Shown: positions 28,379-37,673, counted from the first letter of the stretch. The stretch is DNA of 64,000 nt from Opitutales bacterium (GCA_021772515.1 JAJFLU010000048.1:1-64000); one strand, 5' to 3'. Numbers and translations are program-made. Notes: generated from the sequence alone by a model not told the origin.

Positions 28379-28469
28379 CGCTATCTGGATAACTCGCCGC
28401 TCAAACGGGGATTTGTCTTGTTTTGATTGGGGTAAATCTTCAGCTTTGGTAAACCCCACCTTTGATGCG

Positions 28470-29984
28470 ATGAATATCTTTCCTTCCAGAAGCGAGTTTA
28501 TGGAGCTGGCCGACAAGGGCAATCTGGTTCCGGTCTATGCGGACTTGATGGCGGACTTTGAAACCCCGGTTTCCGTTTATTCGAAGCTCAACCGGAACGG
28601 GCCCGCCTATATTCTGGAATCCATCGAGGGCGGGGCGAACCTCTACCGCTACTCCTTCATCGGATGCCAGCCGAGAAAAACTTTCAGTGTTTTTTGGGAT
28701 AAAACCACCATTACCGAGCGAAATGGCGAGACCAAGGTCGTTCCCACTCCGGCGGACCCTCTCGATATTATCGAAGAGGAAATGTCACGCTACCGCCCGG
28801 TGCGCCTTCCGGGGATGCCGAGGTTTATGGGAGGCGCGGTCGGGTATCTGGCCTATGAATATATCCACGCAGTCGAGCCCTCGGTGCCATTGGCGAAAAA
28901 GGATCCGCTCAAGATGCCGGTTTTGCACTTCATGGTCACCGATACAATCGTAATTTTTGATCGCGCCCGGCAGACATTGAGGCTTCTGCGCAACGCCCAT
29001 ATCGAGGGTGGTGACCGTGAGGCCGCCTACGATGAGGCCGTCGAGGGAATCGAAGCGCTTTACCAGTCTTTGCAGGAGGAGCGGTCGTTGACACCGATTC
29101 CACTGCAGGACTCGGGGGAAATAACAGTGCCAGAAGGCAACATGGGCCAGGAGTGTTTCGAGGAAATGGTCACCAGGACAAAGGAGTATATCCGGGCCGG
29201 GGACGCATTTCAGGTGGTGGGCTCGCAGCGGTTTGAGCGAAAATTCGATCAGCCTCCGCTCGATCTCTACCGGGCTTTGCGAACGGTCAACCCCTCGCCC
29301 TATATGTTTCTATACGAAACCGAGGATTTTTCACTCGTGGGGGCTTCGCCCGAAGTGCATGTGCGATTGACGGATGGGTTGGCCGAGACCCGACCCCTCG
29401 CAGGCACCCGCCCCCGGGGCAAAACCGTGGAGGAGGACCTCGCCCACGAGCGGCATCTTCTGGCGGACGAAAAGGAATGTGCCGAACATCTCATGCTGGT
29501 GGACCTGTCGCGCAACGACCTCGGTCGCGTTTGCGACTATGGCAGCGTGGTGGTGCCGGAGTTTATGGGGATCGAGCGCTACAGCCATGTCATGCACATC
29601 GTTTCGCAGGTCGAGGGCAGAATGAATGCCGATAAAAACGCCTACGACCTCATGCGGGCAACCTTCCCCGCTGGCACGGTGAGCGGTGCCCCAAAAATCC
29701 GAGCGATGCAGATTATCGAGGAATTGGAAGGCGAGCAAAGAGGACCCTACGCCGGGGCGATGGTATATTTCAGCTACGATGGCAACCTGGATTCCTGCAT
29801 CGCCATTCGCACGGCTTTGGTTAAGAAAAACCGGCTATTTATTCAATCCGGCGCCGGCCTGGTGGCGGACTCACAACCGAAAACCGAATACGAGGAATCC
29901 ATCAACAAGGCAACCGGTATGCTCAAGGCGGTCAAACTGGCGGAAAATATACGCCCGGCCAAAGCTTATTTCGGCTCTACTTAA
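28470..29984 (+). CDS. trpE: Anthranilate synthase component I
   Basis: A 504-residue chorismate-utilising enzyme making anthranilate for tryptophan. N-terminal tryptophan-binding elements are visible (PVSVYSKLNRNGPAYILESIE with LESIE/S-type motif) as well as the catalytic C-terminal half: VVGSQRFERKF, FSLVGASPEVHVRL, LAGTRPRGKT, VDLSRNDLGRV and TFPAGTVSGAPKIRAM, ending with QSGAGLVADSQPKTEYEE. The glutaminase subunit trpG is not here. I chose ATG 28470 over an upstream TTG. The sigma-factor gene follows by 8 nt. Confidence 0.93.
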   Translation: MNIFPSRSEFMELADKGNLVPVYADLMADFETPVSVYSKLNRNGPAYILESIEGGANLYRYSFIGCQPRKTFSVFWDKTTITERNGETKVVPTPADPLDIIEEEMSRYRPVRLPGMPRFMGGAVGYLAYEYIHAVEPSVPLAKKDPLKMPVLHFMVTDTIVIFDRARQTLRLLRNAHIEGGDREAAYDEAVEGIEALYQSLQEERSLTPIPLQDSGEITVPEGNMGQECFEEMVTRTKEYIRAGDAFQVVGSQRFERKFDQPPLDLYRALRTVNPSPYMFLYETEDFSLVGASPEVHVRLTDGLAETRPLAGTRPRGKTVEEDLAHERHLLADEKECAEHLMLVDLSRNDLGRVCDYGSVVVPEFMGIERYSHVMHIVSQVEGRMNADKNAYDLMRATFPAGTVSGAPKIRAMQIIEELEGEQRGPYAGAMVYFSYDGNLDSCIAIRTALVKKNRLFIQSGAGLVADSQPKTEYEESINKATGMLKAVKLAENIRPAKAYFGST

Positions 29985-29992
29985 ATCTACTT

Positions 29993-31012
29993 ATGAGAGG
30001 GACAAAAAAAACAGCCAAAGGCGGAGAACCTGAATCTGACAAGATTAAGGTCGGGCGGCAAGGTGGCTTCTCGGCAGCGGATGCCCGTGATGTCCGCGAT
30101 CTGAATTCTACAGAAAAAAGCGCCATCAAGCTGTATCTGGGTGAGATTGGCCGGATATCGTTGCTCAAGCCCGCCGAGGAGGTCGAGCTAGCCCGCCGGA
30201 TAAAAATAGGGGACGATGAGGCACGGATTGAAATGATCCAGGCAAACTTGCGGCTGGTCGTAAAAATCGCCCATGATTATTCGAATTTCGGCCTGCCGCT
30301 ACTCGACCTGATCAGCGAAGGCAATATCGGCCTGATAAAGGCGGTGGAAAGGTTTGATCCCGAGAAAGGGGGCAAATTGAGCACCTATGCGGCTTGGTGG
30401 ATCAAGCAGAGCATCAAAAGGGCTTTGGCCAACCAAAGTAAGACCATTCGATTACCGGTTCATCTTGTTGATAAAATTGCCAAAATGCGGAAAATCGCGT
30501 TGTTGTTATCCGAGGAACTTGGGCGGGAGCCGACCGATGATGAAACCGCTTTCGAGATGGGTTTGCCCGCCAGCAAAATCGCCCATCTGAGATCTGTCAG
30601 CGTGCGGCCAACCTCGCTTGATGCCCCGGTGGGGGAAGGCGATAATACCGAGTTCGGCGAGCTTGTGGGCGACGAAAATGCCCCCAACCCCTTTGACCAC
30701 CTGCGGAGCAAAACGCTCATCGGCGATATCAAGGCGATGGTCGAGCAATTATCTCCGCGCGAGGGCGAGATCATACGACTGCGCTTCGGTCTGAACGGCG
30801 ATCGACCCAAAACCCTCGAGGAGGTGGGCGATATATTCAACATCACCCGCGAGCGCGTCCGGCAGCTTCAAAATATGGCGTTGTCGAAAATGCGAAAGAT
30901 ACTGGCCTCAAAGGAACGCCAGCGCACCTCCGATGAAATAAGGGAGGAACAACTTCAGCAGGAGCGAATGAAGGTTTTAAAGGAATTCTACAAATCCAAA
31001 ACCGAAAATTGA
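29993..31012 (+). CDS. Sigma-70 family RNA polymerase sigma factor (group 2-like)
   Basis: A 339-residue sigma factor with regions 1.2 (AIKLYLGEIGRISLLKPAEE), 2 (ANLRLVVKIAHDYSNFGLPL and STYAAWWIKQSIKRALANQS), 3 and 4 (TLEEVGDIFNITRERVRQLQ helix-turn-helix). It lacks region 1.1 and the non-conserved insert of housekeeping RpoD, which in related bacteria is much longer. It therefore most resembles RpoS/SigB-like alternative factors, but being the primary factor cannot be excluded. It is 8 nt behind trpE and probably shares its transcript, an unusual pairing. Confidence 0.88.
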   Translation: MRGTKKTAKGGEPESDKIKVGRQGGFSAADARDVRDLNSTEKSAIKLYLGEIGRISLLKPAEEVELARRIKIGDDEARIEMIQANLRLVVKIAHDYSNFGLPLLDLISEGNIGLIKAVERFDPEKGGKLSTYAAWWIKQSIKRALANQSKTIRLPVHLVDKIAKMRKIALLLSEELGREPTDDETAFEMGLPASKIAHLRSVSVRPTSLDAPVGEGDNTEFGELVGDENAPNPFDHLRSKTLIGDIKAMVEQLSPREGEIIRLRFGLNGDRPKTLEEVGDIFNITRERVRQLQNMALSKMRKILASKERQRTSDEIREEQLQQERMKVLKEFYKSKTEN

Positions 31013-31076
31013 ATACACCCAGCCGCCAGCCAGAAGTTATGTGAAACCACTGGATACTTGAGCGACGTATATTTAC

Positions 31077-31094
31077 AAAACCCCTGAAGGGGGT
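31077..31094 (-). terminator. Probable intrinsic terminator of rpsA
   Basis: On the minus strand, 24 nt after the rpsA stop, CCCC(C)-TTCA-GGGG forms a short GC hairpin followed by TTTTG. It could also slow transcription from the sigma-factor side, but there is no U-run on that strand. Just beside it is a (TTGC)-type tetranucleotide run at 31101-31114. Confidence 0.5.
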
Positions 31095-31117
31095 TCATTC
31101 CTTGCTTGCTTGCTTAT

Positions 31118-32776
31118 TTATTTCGTCGCTTCGTCGAGGATATCGCCGAGGCTGGTCAGTTCATCGCGGCCCACCTGCTCGAAGGCTGCCGTTTCCACTG
31201 CCAATTGCTCGGAATCATAGTGAGCCGCCTTTATGCTGAGGCCGATCCGGCGTTCATCCCGGTCGATCTTGATGACCCGCGCCGTGACTTTCTGTCCGAC
31301 ATCGATGGCGTCCTTGATTTTTTCGACACGTTCCTCGCTGATCTGGCTGATATGGACCAATCCGTCGATCCCATGTTCAAGTTCGATAAAGGCACCATAG
31401 CTGGTCAGTTTGCTGACCTTGCCGTTGACCACATTGCCAATTTTGTAATGGATATCGATCTCGCTCCAGGGGTCGGCCAGGAGTTGTTTCATACCCAATG
31501 AGATGCGCTGGTTTTGCGGCACCACATCGAGGACGAGGGTATCGACTTCATCACCCTTTTTAAGCACTTCGCTGGGGTGATTGATTTTTCGCGTCCAGGA
31601 CATGTCGGAAACGTGTATCATGCCATCGATTCCAGCCTCGAGTTCCACGAAGGCCCCATAGCTGGTCAAATTGCGAACCTTGCCGCGCACTCTGGCACCC
31701 GTCGGGTAGTTGTGTTTGACCATATCCCAGGGGTTTGGCTCGAGCTGCCGGACACTGAGGGAAATTTTCTGATCGTCTTTCTGGATTCCCAGCACAACGG
31801 CGTCGATCTCCTCGCCCACGTTGAGCATATCGCCGGGTTTATTAACCCGCTTGGTCCAGGAAAGCTCGGTCACATGAACGAGTCCTTCGACTCCTTCCTC
31901 GAGTTCCACAAATGCGCCATAGGGAACCAGATTGACCACTTTTCCGCGCACCTGCGCAGAAACCGGATAACGCTTGTCGATACCTTCCCAAGGATTTGGG
32001 GTGGTCTGCTTGAGGCCGAGAGATACCCGCTCGCGATCGCGGTCCACCTCGATAATCATGATGGTGATTTCTTCGCCGACTTTGACCATTTCGGATGGGT
32101 GGGAAATTCGGCCCCAGCTCATGTCGGTGATGTGTAGCAGGCCGTCGAGGCCATCCAGATCGATAAATGCGCCATAGTCGGTAATGTTTTTCACCGTGCC
32201 ACGGCGGGTATCGCCGGGCTTCACTTCCTCGAGCAATGTCCGGCGCTTGAGGATGCGCTGTTCTTCGATCAACTCGCGACGCGAAACAACGATGTTGCGC
32301 CGGTCCTGATTGATTTTGAGAACCTTAAAATCGTAAGTCTGCCCCACGTACTGGTCGAGGTTCTTCGGGGGCTGGACATCGATCTGAGAGGCGGGAAGAA
32401 AGGAATCGACACCGATATTGACGATGAGCCCTCCCTTGACTTTGGCTTTAACACGACCGGAGACAATGGTGCCCTCCTCGCATTTGCTGAGGATTTTCTC
32501 CCAGTTTTTCTTCTGCTCGGCTTTATCATAGGAGAGTATCGGGCTTCCATCCCGGTCTTCCAGTTTTTCAAGAAATATTTCAATTTCTCCGCCGATTTGC
32601 AGCTCTCCCACATCGATGAATTCGGAAGCGGCTACGGCTCCCTCGGCTTTTGCGCCAATATCGATGATGACTTCGTTATCGCGAATTTCGGTGATCGTGC
32701 CCGCTATGACAGCGCCTTCGACCAATTTGTCGAAGCAACTCTCGGCGAGCAGTTCTTCCATAATAGAGGAACTCAT
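31118..32776 (-). CDS. rpsA: 30S ribosomal protein S1
   Basis: A 552-residue protein with six S1 RNA-binding domains, the classical full-length S1. The first two are divergent (ribosome-binding) and the last four are near-repeats, seen as recurring YGAFVELE, GLVHVTELSW, PSEVLKKGDEV and ISLGMKQ segments about 85 residues apart. It unfolds mRNA and recruits it to the 30S subunit. The ATG at 32776 is preceded by an A/U-rich stretch without SD sequence and a stem-loop, as expected for S1 mRNAs under autogenous control. Confidence 0.96.
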   Translation of the reverse strand: MSSSIMEELLAESCFDKLVEGAVIAGTITEIRDNEVIIDIGAKAEGAVAASEFIDVGELQIGGEIEIFLEKLEDRDGSPILSYDKAEQKKNWEKILSKCEEGTIVSGRVKAKVKGGLIVNIGVDSFLPASQIDVQPPKNLDQYVGQTYDFKVLKINQDRRNIVVSRRELIEEQRILKRRTLLEEVKPGDTRRGTVKNITDYGAFIDLDGLDGLLHITDMSWGRISHPSEMVKVGEEITIMIIEVDRDRERVSLGLKQTTPNPWEGIDKRYPVSAQVRGKVVNLVPYGAFVELEEGVEGLVHVTELSWTKRVNKPGDMLNVGEEIDAVVLGIQKDDQKISLSVRQLEPNPWDMVKHNYPTGARVRGKVRNLTSYGAFVELEAGIDGMIHVSDMSWTRKINHPSEVLKKGDEVDTLVLDVVPQNQRISLGMKQLLADPWSEIDIHYKIGNVVNGKVSKLTSYGAFIELEHGIDGLVHISQISEERVEKIKDAIDVGQKVTARVIKIDRDERRIGLSIKAAHYDSEQLAVETAAFEQVGRDELTSLGDILDEATK

Positions 32777-32795
32777 AGGTAATTATTTTATCAAT

Positions 32796-32830
32796 ACCGG
32801 AAGGCGCACTGCGCCTGATCGCATCCCGGT
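32796..32830 (-). promoter_or_regulatory. Two-tier stem-loop in the rpsA leader
   Basis: Outer arms ACCGG/CCGGT enclose a perfect inner hairpin GGCGC-AGT-GCGCC, 19 nt upstream of the rpsA ATG. The remaining spacer is A/U-rich with no SD. A -10-like TATAAC with a weak TTCAAA at 18-nt spacing lies just upstream (minus strand), so transcription may start at the stem. The structure is read by eye. Confidence 0.45.
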
Positions 32831-33212
32831 TATACAAGGTTGATGGTTAATATTTGAAGGTTTGAAAATGGATAAGGGAGCACCTGTGGCGGCCCAAAAT
32901 CCAATAAGAACGAACCCCCCAGGCTGGGGGCAAGCGGACAAACATGAGCCGTACCACCACCACGCGCAAGCCAAAAATACACCATTTTCACCTGAAAACA
33001 GGCGGCGCGGCATCGATCCTCATTTTCATGTTCCCGACCTCATCTCAAAGGACAAATTTTTTGTTCAAATACATTGGACAAAGTTCATAAAAATGGGTTA
33101 CAAGTCTTCCACAAAGTTGGATTGCCCTTCACCGGCAGCCATCCATTATTACAGCAATAAAACCAGTCCATCCGGGAAATTGGGTGAATAACCCTCCCTC
33201 CCCCGCTCTGGA
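32831..33212. other. Gene-poor spacer between rpsA and the flavoprotein gene
   Basis: About 380 nt without a gene I can support. It holds a GC hairpin (CCCCCA-GGC-TGGGGG, 32916-32930). Two overlapping plus-strand reading frames are possible: 109 codons at 32862-33191 and 48 codons at 32944-33090. Neither resembles a known protein, and both are rich in His, Pro or Ser in an uneven way. A possible plus-strand promoter is TTGGAC (33074) with TTACAA about 18 nt later. The 33213 terminator would fit a short transcript from here. Confidence 0.35.
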
Positions 33213-33245
33213 ATAACCCCACCCGGCTGGTGCGGGGTTATGTTT
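33213..33245 (+). terminator. Strong hairpin followed by U-tract
   Basis: Arms ATAACCCC and GGGGTTAT are perfect 8-nt complements, with an inner ACC/GGT pairing, followed by GTTTT. It reads as an intrinsic terminator on the plus strand, or as an attenuator, since the flavoprotein ATG is only 37 nt downstream. No established gene ends directly before it. Confidence 0.6.
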
Positions 33246-33281
33246 TGAATGTGTGAAAAATCTTCAAAATAAAAAGTAAAT

Positions 33282-34754
33282 ATGACAGCTTTTGGAAAAT
33301 TACCGGAAATAATTCAAGGTGGAATGGGGGCCGGCGTATCCAATTGGACCCTCGCCAATGCGGTTTCCAAACTGGGGCAAATGGGCGTGGTTTCGGGGAC
33401 GGCTCTGGATACCGTGGTGGCCCGGAGGCTTCAGTTGGGCGATATCGGGGGAGATGTCCGCCGGGCGTTGGCGAACTTTCCCTGGCAGGATACCGTCCGT
33501 GATATACTGGATACCTATTTCGTGCCGGGCGGAAAATCGCCGGAGACCTCTTTCAAATTAATCTCCATGCCCTCGCTGCCCATGAAGCGGATCAGCGCCG
33601 AGTTGTTAATCGTGGCAAATTTTGTGGAGGTGTTCCTGGCAAAAGAAAACCATGATGGTCTCGTAGGCATCAATTTTTTGGAAAAAATTCAGATTCCCAC
33701 CCTGCCCTCGCTGCTCGGCGCAATGCTTGCGGGGGTCGATTTCGTATTGATGGGGGCGGGCATACCATTGGCAATTCCAGGGGCTTTGGACGGGCTTGCA
33801 CGGTGGGAACCGGTTGAAATCAAGATAAATGTCGATGAAAATACCGAAAATCACGCGTTTTCGCATCGTTTTGACCCCGCCGAATACTTCACCGGTGAAT
33901 TGCCGGAATTGAAACGCCCCGGATTTCTGGCCATTATTTCCTCCGATATCGTGGCCAAGACAATGGTTCGCAAAGCCAATGGATATGTGGACGGGTTTGT
34001 CGTCGAATATCACAACGCCGGGGGGCATAATGCACCGCCCCGCCGGGTCAGGTCGACTACCGGCGAGGATTTGCCGCCCAGTTTTGGTCCCAAGGATATG
34101 CCGAATCTCGAGCGCATAAAAGATCTCGGGAGACCCTTCTGGCTGGCCGGCGGATATGCCTCACCCGAGAGATTGCAGGAGGCTTTTGAACTCGGCGCAA
34201 CCGGAGTCCAGGTCGGGACGGTCTTCGCCTACAGCCGGGAATCCGGCATCCTGTCGGATATTAAACAGAAGGTCCTCCAGCAAACGCTCGACGGGAAAAT
34301 TGATATCAAGACCGATTTTCGGATATCGCCCACCGGTTACCCCTTCAAAGTCGTCCAGCTCGAAAATACCATTTCAGAACCCGCAAGCGCGGTGAAACGT
34401 AAACGAATCTGCGATCTCGGCTACCTCCGGCAGGCCTATTTCAAACCCGATAGCGATTCCAAAATGGGATACCGCTGCCCCAGCGAACCCATCAAAAATT
34501 ACGTCAAAAAAGGTGGCACCGAGGAAAATACCGTCGGAAGAGGATGCCTCTGCAATGGCTTGCTCGCCACCATCGGCATGGCCCAAACCCGTTCGAACAT
34601 CACCGAAATACCGGTCGTAACATCGGGAGAAGATTTCACCACCGTTATCGAAATTGCAAAAATCTACGGAACAAAATACACCGCCAACGACGTCCTCGAT
34701 TTCCTCACAAAAGGGCTCGCCATGCCCGTCGCCGAAAAAGCGCTGGAAGTTTAA
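33282..34754 (+). CDS. Nitronate monooxygenase/2-nitropropane dioxygenase-like flavoprotein
   Basis: A 490-residue TIM-barrel FMN protein. Family features: IIQGGMGAGVSNWTLANAVS at the N-terminus, VDFVLMGAGIP, the active-site region VVEYHNAGGHNAPPR, FWLAGGYASPERL and GATGVQVGTVFAYS (FMN phosphate loop). Typical nitronate monooxygenases are about 320-370 residues; the extra C-terminal 120 residues include a Cys-rich GRGCLCNGLLATIG. Some related long forms are enoyl reductase-like or act on other substrates, so the substrate is open. Convergent with hisG. Confidence 0.8.
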   Translation: MTAFGKLPEIIQGGMGAGVSNWTLANAVSKLGQMGVVSGTALDTVVARRLQLGDIGGDVRRALANFPWQDTVRDILDTYFVPGGKSPETSFKLISMPSLPMKRISAELLIVANFVEVFLAKENHDGLVGINFLEKIQIPTLPSLLGAMLAGVDFVLMGAGIPLAIPGALDGLARWEPVEIKINVDENTENHAFSHRFDPAEYFTGELPELKRPGFLAIISSDIVAKTMVRKANGYVDGFVVEYHNAGGHNAPPRRVRSTTGEDLPPSFGPKDMPNLERIKDLGRPFWLAGGYASPERLQEAFELGATGVQVGTVFAYSRESGILSDIKQKVLQQTLDGKIDIKTDFRISPTGYPFKVVQLENTISEPASAVKRKRICDLGYLRQAYFKPDSDSKMGYRCPSEPIKNYVKKGGTEENTVGRGCLCNGLLATIGMAQTRSNITEIPVVTSGEDFTTVIEIAKIYGTKYTANDVLDFLTKGLAMPVAEKALEV

Positions 34755-34780
34755 AAGCAGCGGGGCCGGGGGCCATTGCC

Positions 34781-35665
34781 CTAGAGGAGCACTTTGTTCA
34801 GCGGGTATTCGATGATTCCTTCCGCTCCGTGGGCTCTCAGGACGGGGATGATTTCTCGGACTATTTTTTCGTCCATGATGGTTTCGAGGGCCACCCAATC
34901 TTCTTCCGCCAGTTGGCTGACGGTGGGTCGGCGCAGGGCGGGGAGATCGGCCAAAAGGGCATCGAGGCGGGTTTTGGGGCAATTTAGCTTGAGGCCGACC
35001 TTGCCTCCCGCCGCCAGGGCTGCCCCGAGGAGCATTGCGATGTTTTCGATCTTTTTGCGCTTTTCGGGATTGGCCCAGCTTGTTTTGTTGGCAATCAATT
35101 GGGTATTGGTCTGCAAAACCGTATCGACGATGCGGAGTTTATTGGCCCTGAGAGAACTGCCGGTCTCCGTCAACTCGACGATGGCATCGACCAATTCGGG
35201 CACTTTGACTTCCGTCGCGCCCCAGGAAAATTCGACCTCGGCCTCGATCCCGTGCTGCTCCAGGTAGCGGCGGGTGATATTGACAACCTCCGTGGCGATG
35301 CGGTGGCCCTGCAAATCTTCTTTTGACCGTATGTCGGAGGATTCCGGGACGGCGATGACCCAGCGGGAGGGCGCGGCTGAAGCGCGGCTGTAGATCAAAT
35401 CGCTGACAGCGACCACATCGGAGTCGTTTTCGAGGACCCAATCATGCCCGGTCAGCCCGCAATCGAAAAACCCGAGCTCGACATAGCGGCTCATCTCCTG
35501 CGCGCGGACAAAACGGCCATCCAATTCGGGGTCATCGAATACGGGTCGGTAGGAGCGGGAGCTTTTGACAATCTGCCAACCGGCTTTGGAAAAAAGCTCG
35601 ATAGTGCTCTTTTCAAGACTGCCTTTGGGCAATCCGAGCATCAATAATGGTTTGTTTTCAGTCAT
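34781..35665 (-). CDS. hisG: ATP phosphoribosyltransferase (long form)
   Basis: A 294-residue HisG, first enzyme of histidine synthesis, joining ATP and PRPP. It begins with [20 protein letters not shown], contains [14 protein letters not shown] and [16 protein letters not shown], and the PRPP-loop segment [15 protein letters not shown]. The C-terminal 90 residues form the ACT-like regulatory domain for histidine feedback, so no HisZ is needed. Other his genes are not in the window. Confidence 0.94.
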   Translation of the reverse strand: MTENKPLLMLGLPKGSLEKSTIELFSKAGWQIVKSSRSYRPVFDDPELDGRFVRAQEMSRYVELGFFDCGLTGHDWVLENDSDVVAVSDLIYSRASAAPSRWVIAVPESSDIRSKEDLQGHRIATEVVNITRRYLEQHGIEAEVEFSWGATEVKVPELVDAIVELTETGSSLRANKLRIVDTVLQTNTQLIANKTSWANPEKRKKIENIAMLLGAALAAGGKVGLKLNCPKTRLDALLADLPALRRPTVSQLAEEDWVALETIMDEKIVREIIPVLRAHGAEGIIEYPLNKVLL

Positions 35666-35723
35666 GGGGTATTTTCAAAAGAGAGTTATCCACCAAGGTC
35701 GACAAGCATAATATTTTTTTGAA

Positions 35724-35760
35724 TTGTAAAAAAATAATAAAAAAGTTGTAAAAAAATAAT
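35724..35760. repeat. Two 15-nt direct repeats with 22-nt period in an AT-rich intergenic region
   Basis: TTGTAAAAAAATAAT occurs exactly at 35724-35738 and 35746-35760, two helical turns apart, between divergent hisG and the response-regulator gene. The whole 35666-35878 gap is very A/T-rich. Same-face repeats suggest a regulator site or bent DNA. Confidence 0.55.
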
Positions 35761-35878
35761 CCGACGTTACATTTATGGACCAACAGTAATTGCGCTGTAA
35801 CTACCTTTTTTTGAAATAAAAACCGTTTGTCGAATTTCCCAAGGGGGGGAACAGATACAACTTGAACCGGAAAGAATA

Positions 35879-36634
35879 ATGGCTGCCAAACCCAAACCAT
35901 TGATACTCATAGTGGAAGACGAGGTCGATCTCGCCCACCTGATCGCCGAGCAACTCGAGATGTCGGGCATGATGACCCAAGTTTACCACCGCGCTTCCAA
36001 TGTCGCGAGGTTTCTGAAAAACAACTTCGCCAACCTCATGCTTCTCGATGTGAATCTGCCCGATTCCACGGGGTTCGCCCTGATGGAGGACTTGAAAAAG
36101 CAGAATATCGAGGTGCCCGTGGTCTTCCTGACGGCCAGCAACTCGGAGTTGCACAAGGTCAAAGGGCTGGAAATGGGGGGTGACGACTATATCACCAAAC
36201 CATTCAGTTTTCCCGAGCTTATCGCCCGTATCCACGCGGTTCTGCGGCGGGCCGAAACCTCCGGCGATACCAATATCACCAAAAACGCCAGCTTGACCCA
36301 GGATTCCTTCGATTTTTGCGGCGTGGCCGTCCGTCCCACCCGGCTGGAAATGGAATTTCCCGATGGCAAAATCGAAAAAATAGGCCGCAAGGAGCTTGGT
36401 ATCCTCACTTATCTGGTCACCAACAAGGGCACCGTTCTGACCCGCCGGAGCCTTATTCACGCCGTTTGGGGTATCCATGCGGATGTGCGTAGCCGATCAC
36501 TCGACCAGTATATCGTTAAAATCCGCGATAATTTTAACTCCCACGATTGCAGCATGGAAGCCTTTCGGACCATCCACGGTGTCGGATATATCTACGATTC
36601 AGAGGACGATACCGAAGACCACGAAACCGATTGA
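35879..36634 (+). CDS. OmpR/PhoB-family response regulator (orphan)
   Basis: A 251-residue DNA-binding regulator. The receiver domain has acidic EDE at 13-15, phospho-acceptor Asp57 in LLDVNLPD, Thr85 and Lys107 (YITKPFSFPEL), all standard. A winged-helix effector follows (residues about 145-240: KELGILTYLVTNKGTVLTRR, VWGIHADVRSRSLDQYIVKI). No histidine kinase is adjacent. The ATG at 35879 has a GGAAAGA SD. The upstream direct repeat is a candidate self-regulatory site. It is convergent with the exonuclease gene, 10 nt apart. Confidence 0.9.
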   Translation: MAAKPKPLILIVEDEVDLAHLIAEQLEMSGMMTQVYHRASNVARFLKNNFANLMLLDVNLPDSTGFALMEDLKKQNIEVPVVFLTASNSELHKVKGLEMGGDDYITKPFSFPELIARIHAVLRRAETSGDTNITKNASLTQDSFDFCGVAVRPTRLEMEFPDGKIEKIGRKELGILTYLVTNKGTVLTRRSLIHAVWGIHADVRSRSLDQYIVKIRDNFNSHDCSMEAFRTIHGVGYIYDSEDDTEDHETD

Positions 36635-36644
36635 CGGGTAGATT

Positions 36645-37520
36645 TCAGATTTCCACGCCGTAACGGTGGTGGGCATCGAGGGCGGATCGCTTCATTTCCA
36701 TTTCCTCCAGCAGGGCGATCACTCGGGCGGGATTGGCCGGTTCGTGATCGAGGTCGCCGAAATCCTCGTCCAGCCTCAAGGTCGTCATTATGAGGTTTTT
36801 TCGGAGATTTTCCACATTTTGATGAACGAGATTTTGGAAACGTTTAGGGTTCAACATCCCGCAATTTGCGATGACCCCGTCGAGAGAGCCATAGGCGCCG
36901 AGCCATTTTGAGGCCGTTTTTGGGCCAACGCCCCGCAGACCCGCGATATTATCCGCAGAATCGCCCACTAGCGCCAGGTAGTCCGCAATTTGCGCCGGTT
37001 TTACCCCAAATTTTTTTCGGACACCCTCCGCATCGAGCTTGCGCCAGCCGAGGCGGGGGTTGGCCGTCGGCGGGGGTAGCAATTGGGTGACTCCCGGCCC
37101 GATACACTGCGCCAGATCCTTGTCCGCGCTCACGATGACGACCTCATCTCCGGCGGTGGAAAGACTTCGGGCGGCGGCACCAATGAGGTCATCGGCCTCG
37201 ACACCGGCTTTTTCGATCCGCCCAAAGCCCATCGCCTCGCCAAAATCTTTCAGGAAGGGCAGTTGTTTAACCAAATCCGGCGGCGTATCCGTCCGTTGGG
37301 CCTTGTAATCGGGCAGCAGCTCCTTGCGCTGTTCATCCTCACCAAGGTCGTAAAAAATCACCATGCGCTCGGGCCGGTTATCGTCCTCGATGTACCAAAG
37401 AGTTCTCACCCAGCCATGAATCGCGTTGGTGGGAAAACCATCCGAACGGGTAAGCTCGGGCATCCCATAAAAAGCGCGAAAGGCGAGATTCAATCCATCA
37501 AGTAGCAGCCATTTAGCCAT
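36645..37520 (-). CDS. 5'-3' exonuclease (Pol I N-terminal/FEN-like)
   Basis: A 291-residue flap-type nuclease equivalent to the N-terminal domain of DNA polymerase I but encoded alone. It begins WLLLDGLNLAFRAFYG (metal Asp), then FYDLGEDEQRKELLPDYKAQR, VEADDLIGAAARSL, VVIVSADKDLAQ, and the H3TH segment YLALVGDSADNIAGLRGVGP-KTA. It would remove RNA primers or 5' flaps. ATG 37520 is preferred to an upstream ATG at 37604, which adds a basic leader unlike the family. Confidence 0.88.
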   Translation of the reverse strand: MAKWLLLDGLNLAFRAFYGMPELTRSDGFPTNAIHGWVRTLWYIEDDNRPERMVIFYDLGEDEQRKELLPDYKAQRTDTPPDLVKQLPFLKDFGEAMGFGRIEKAGVEADDLIGAAARSLSTAGDEVVIVSADKDLAQCIGPGVTQLLPPPTANPRLGWRKLDAEGVRKKFGVKPAQIADYLALVGDSADNIAGLRGVGPKTASKWLGAYGSLDGVIANCGMLNPKRFQNLVHQNVENLRKNLIMTTLRLDEDFGDLDHEPANPARVIALLEEMEMKRSALDAHHRYGVEI

Positions 37521-37673
37521 CAAGACAGCCTTGCCGATCGCGCGCCCGGAATCAACCCTCCTTTTTCCAGTAATGGAATCAGCGCAAGAATGTCTCACCC
37601 CCACCGGAGCTATATCTTTTTATCTCGCGCCGAGCCACCGAAACGCTGTATAGAGTAGCCCCCAAATGGCATA

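Noticed and set aside
31098-31115. Tetranucleotide run near the rpsA stop as CRISPR or phase-variation repeat
   Set aside because: Only about three and a half TTGC units in a noncoding spacer; too short and too simple.
35097-35326. Plus-strand frames opposite hisG
   Set aside because: Antisense to hisG, which has all family motifs.
36645-37604. Full DNA polymerase I
   Set aside because: Only the 5'-3' exonuclease domain is present; no polymerase domain follows.
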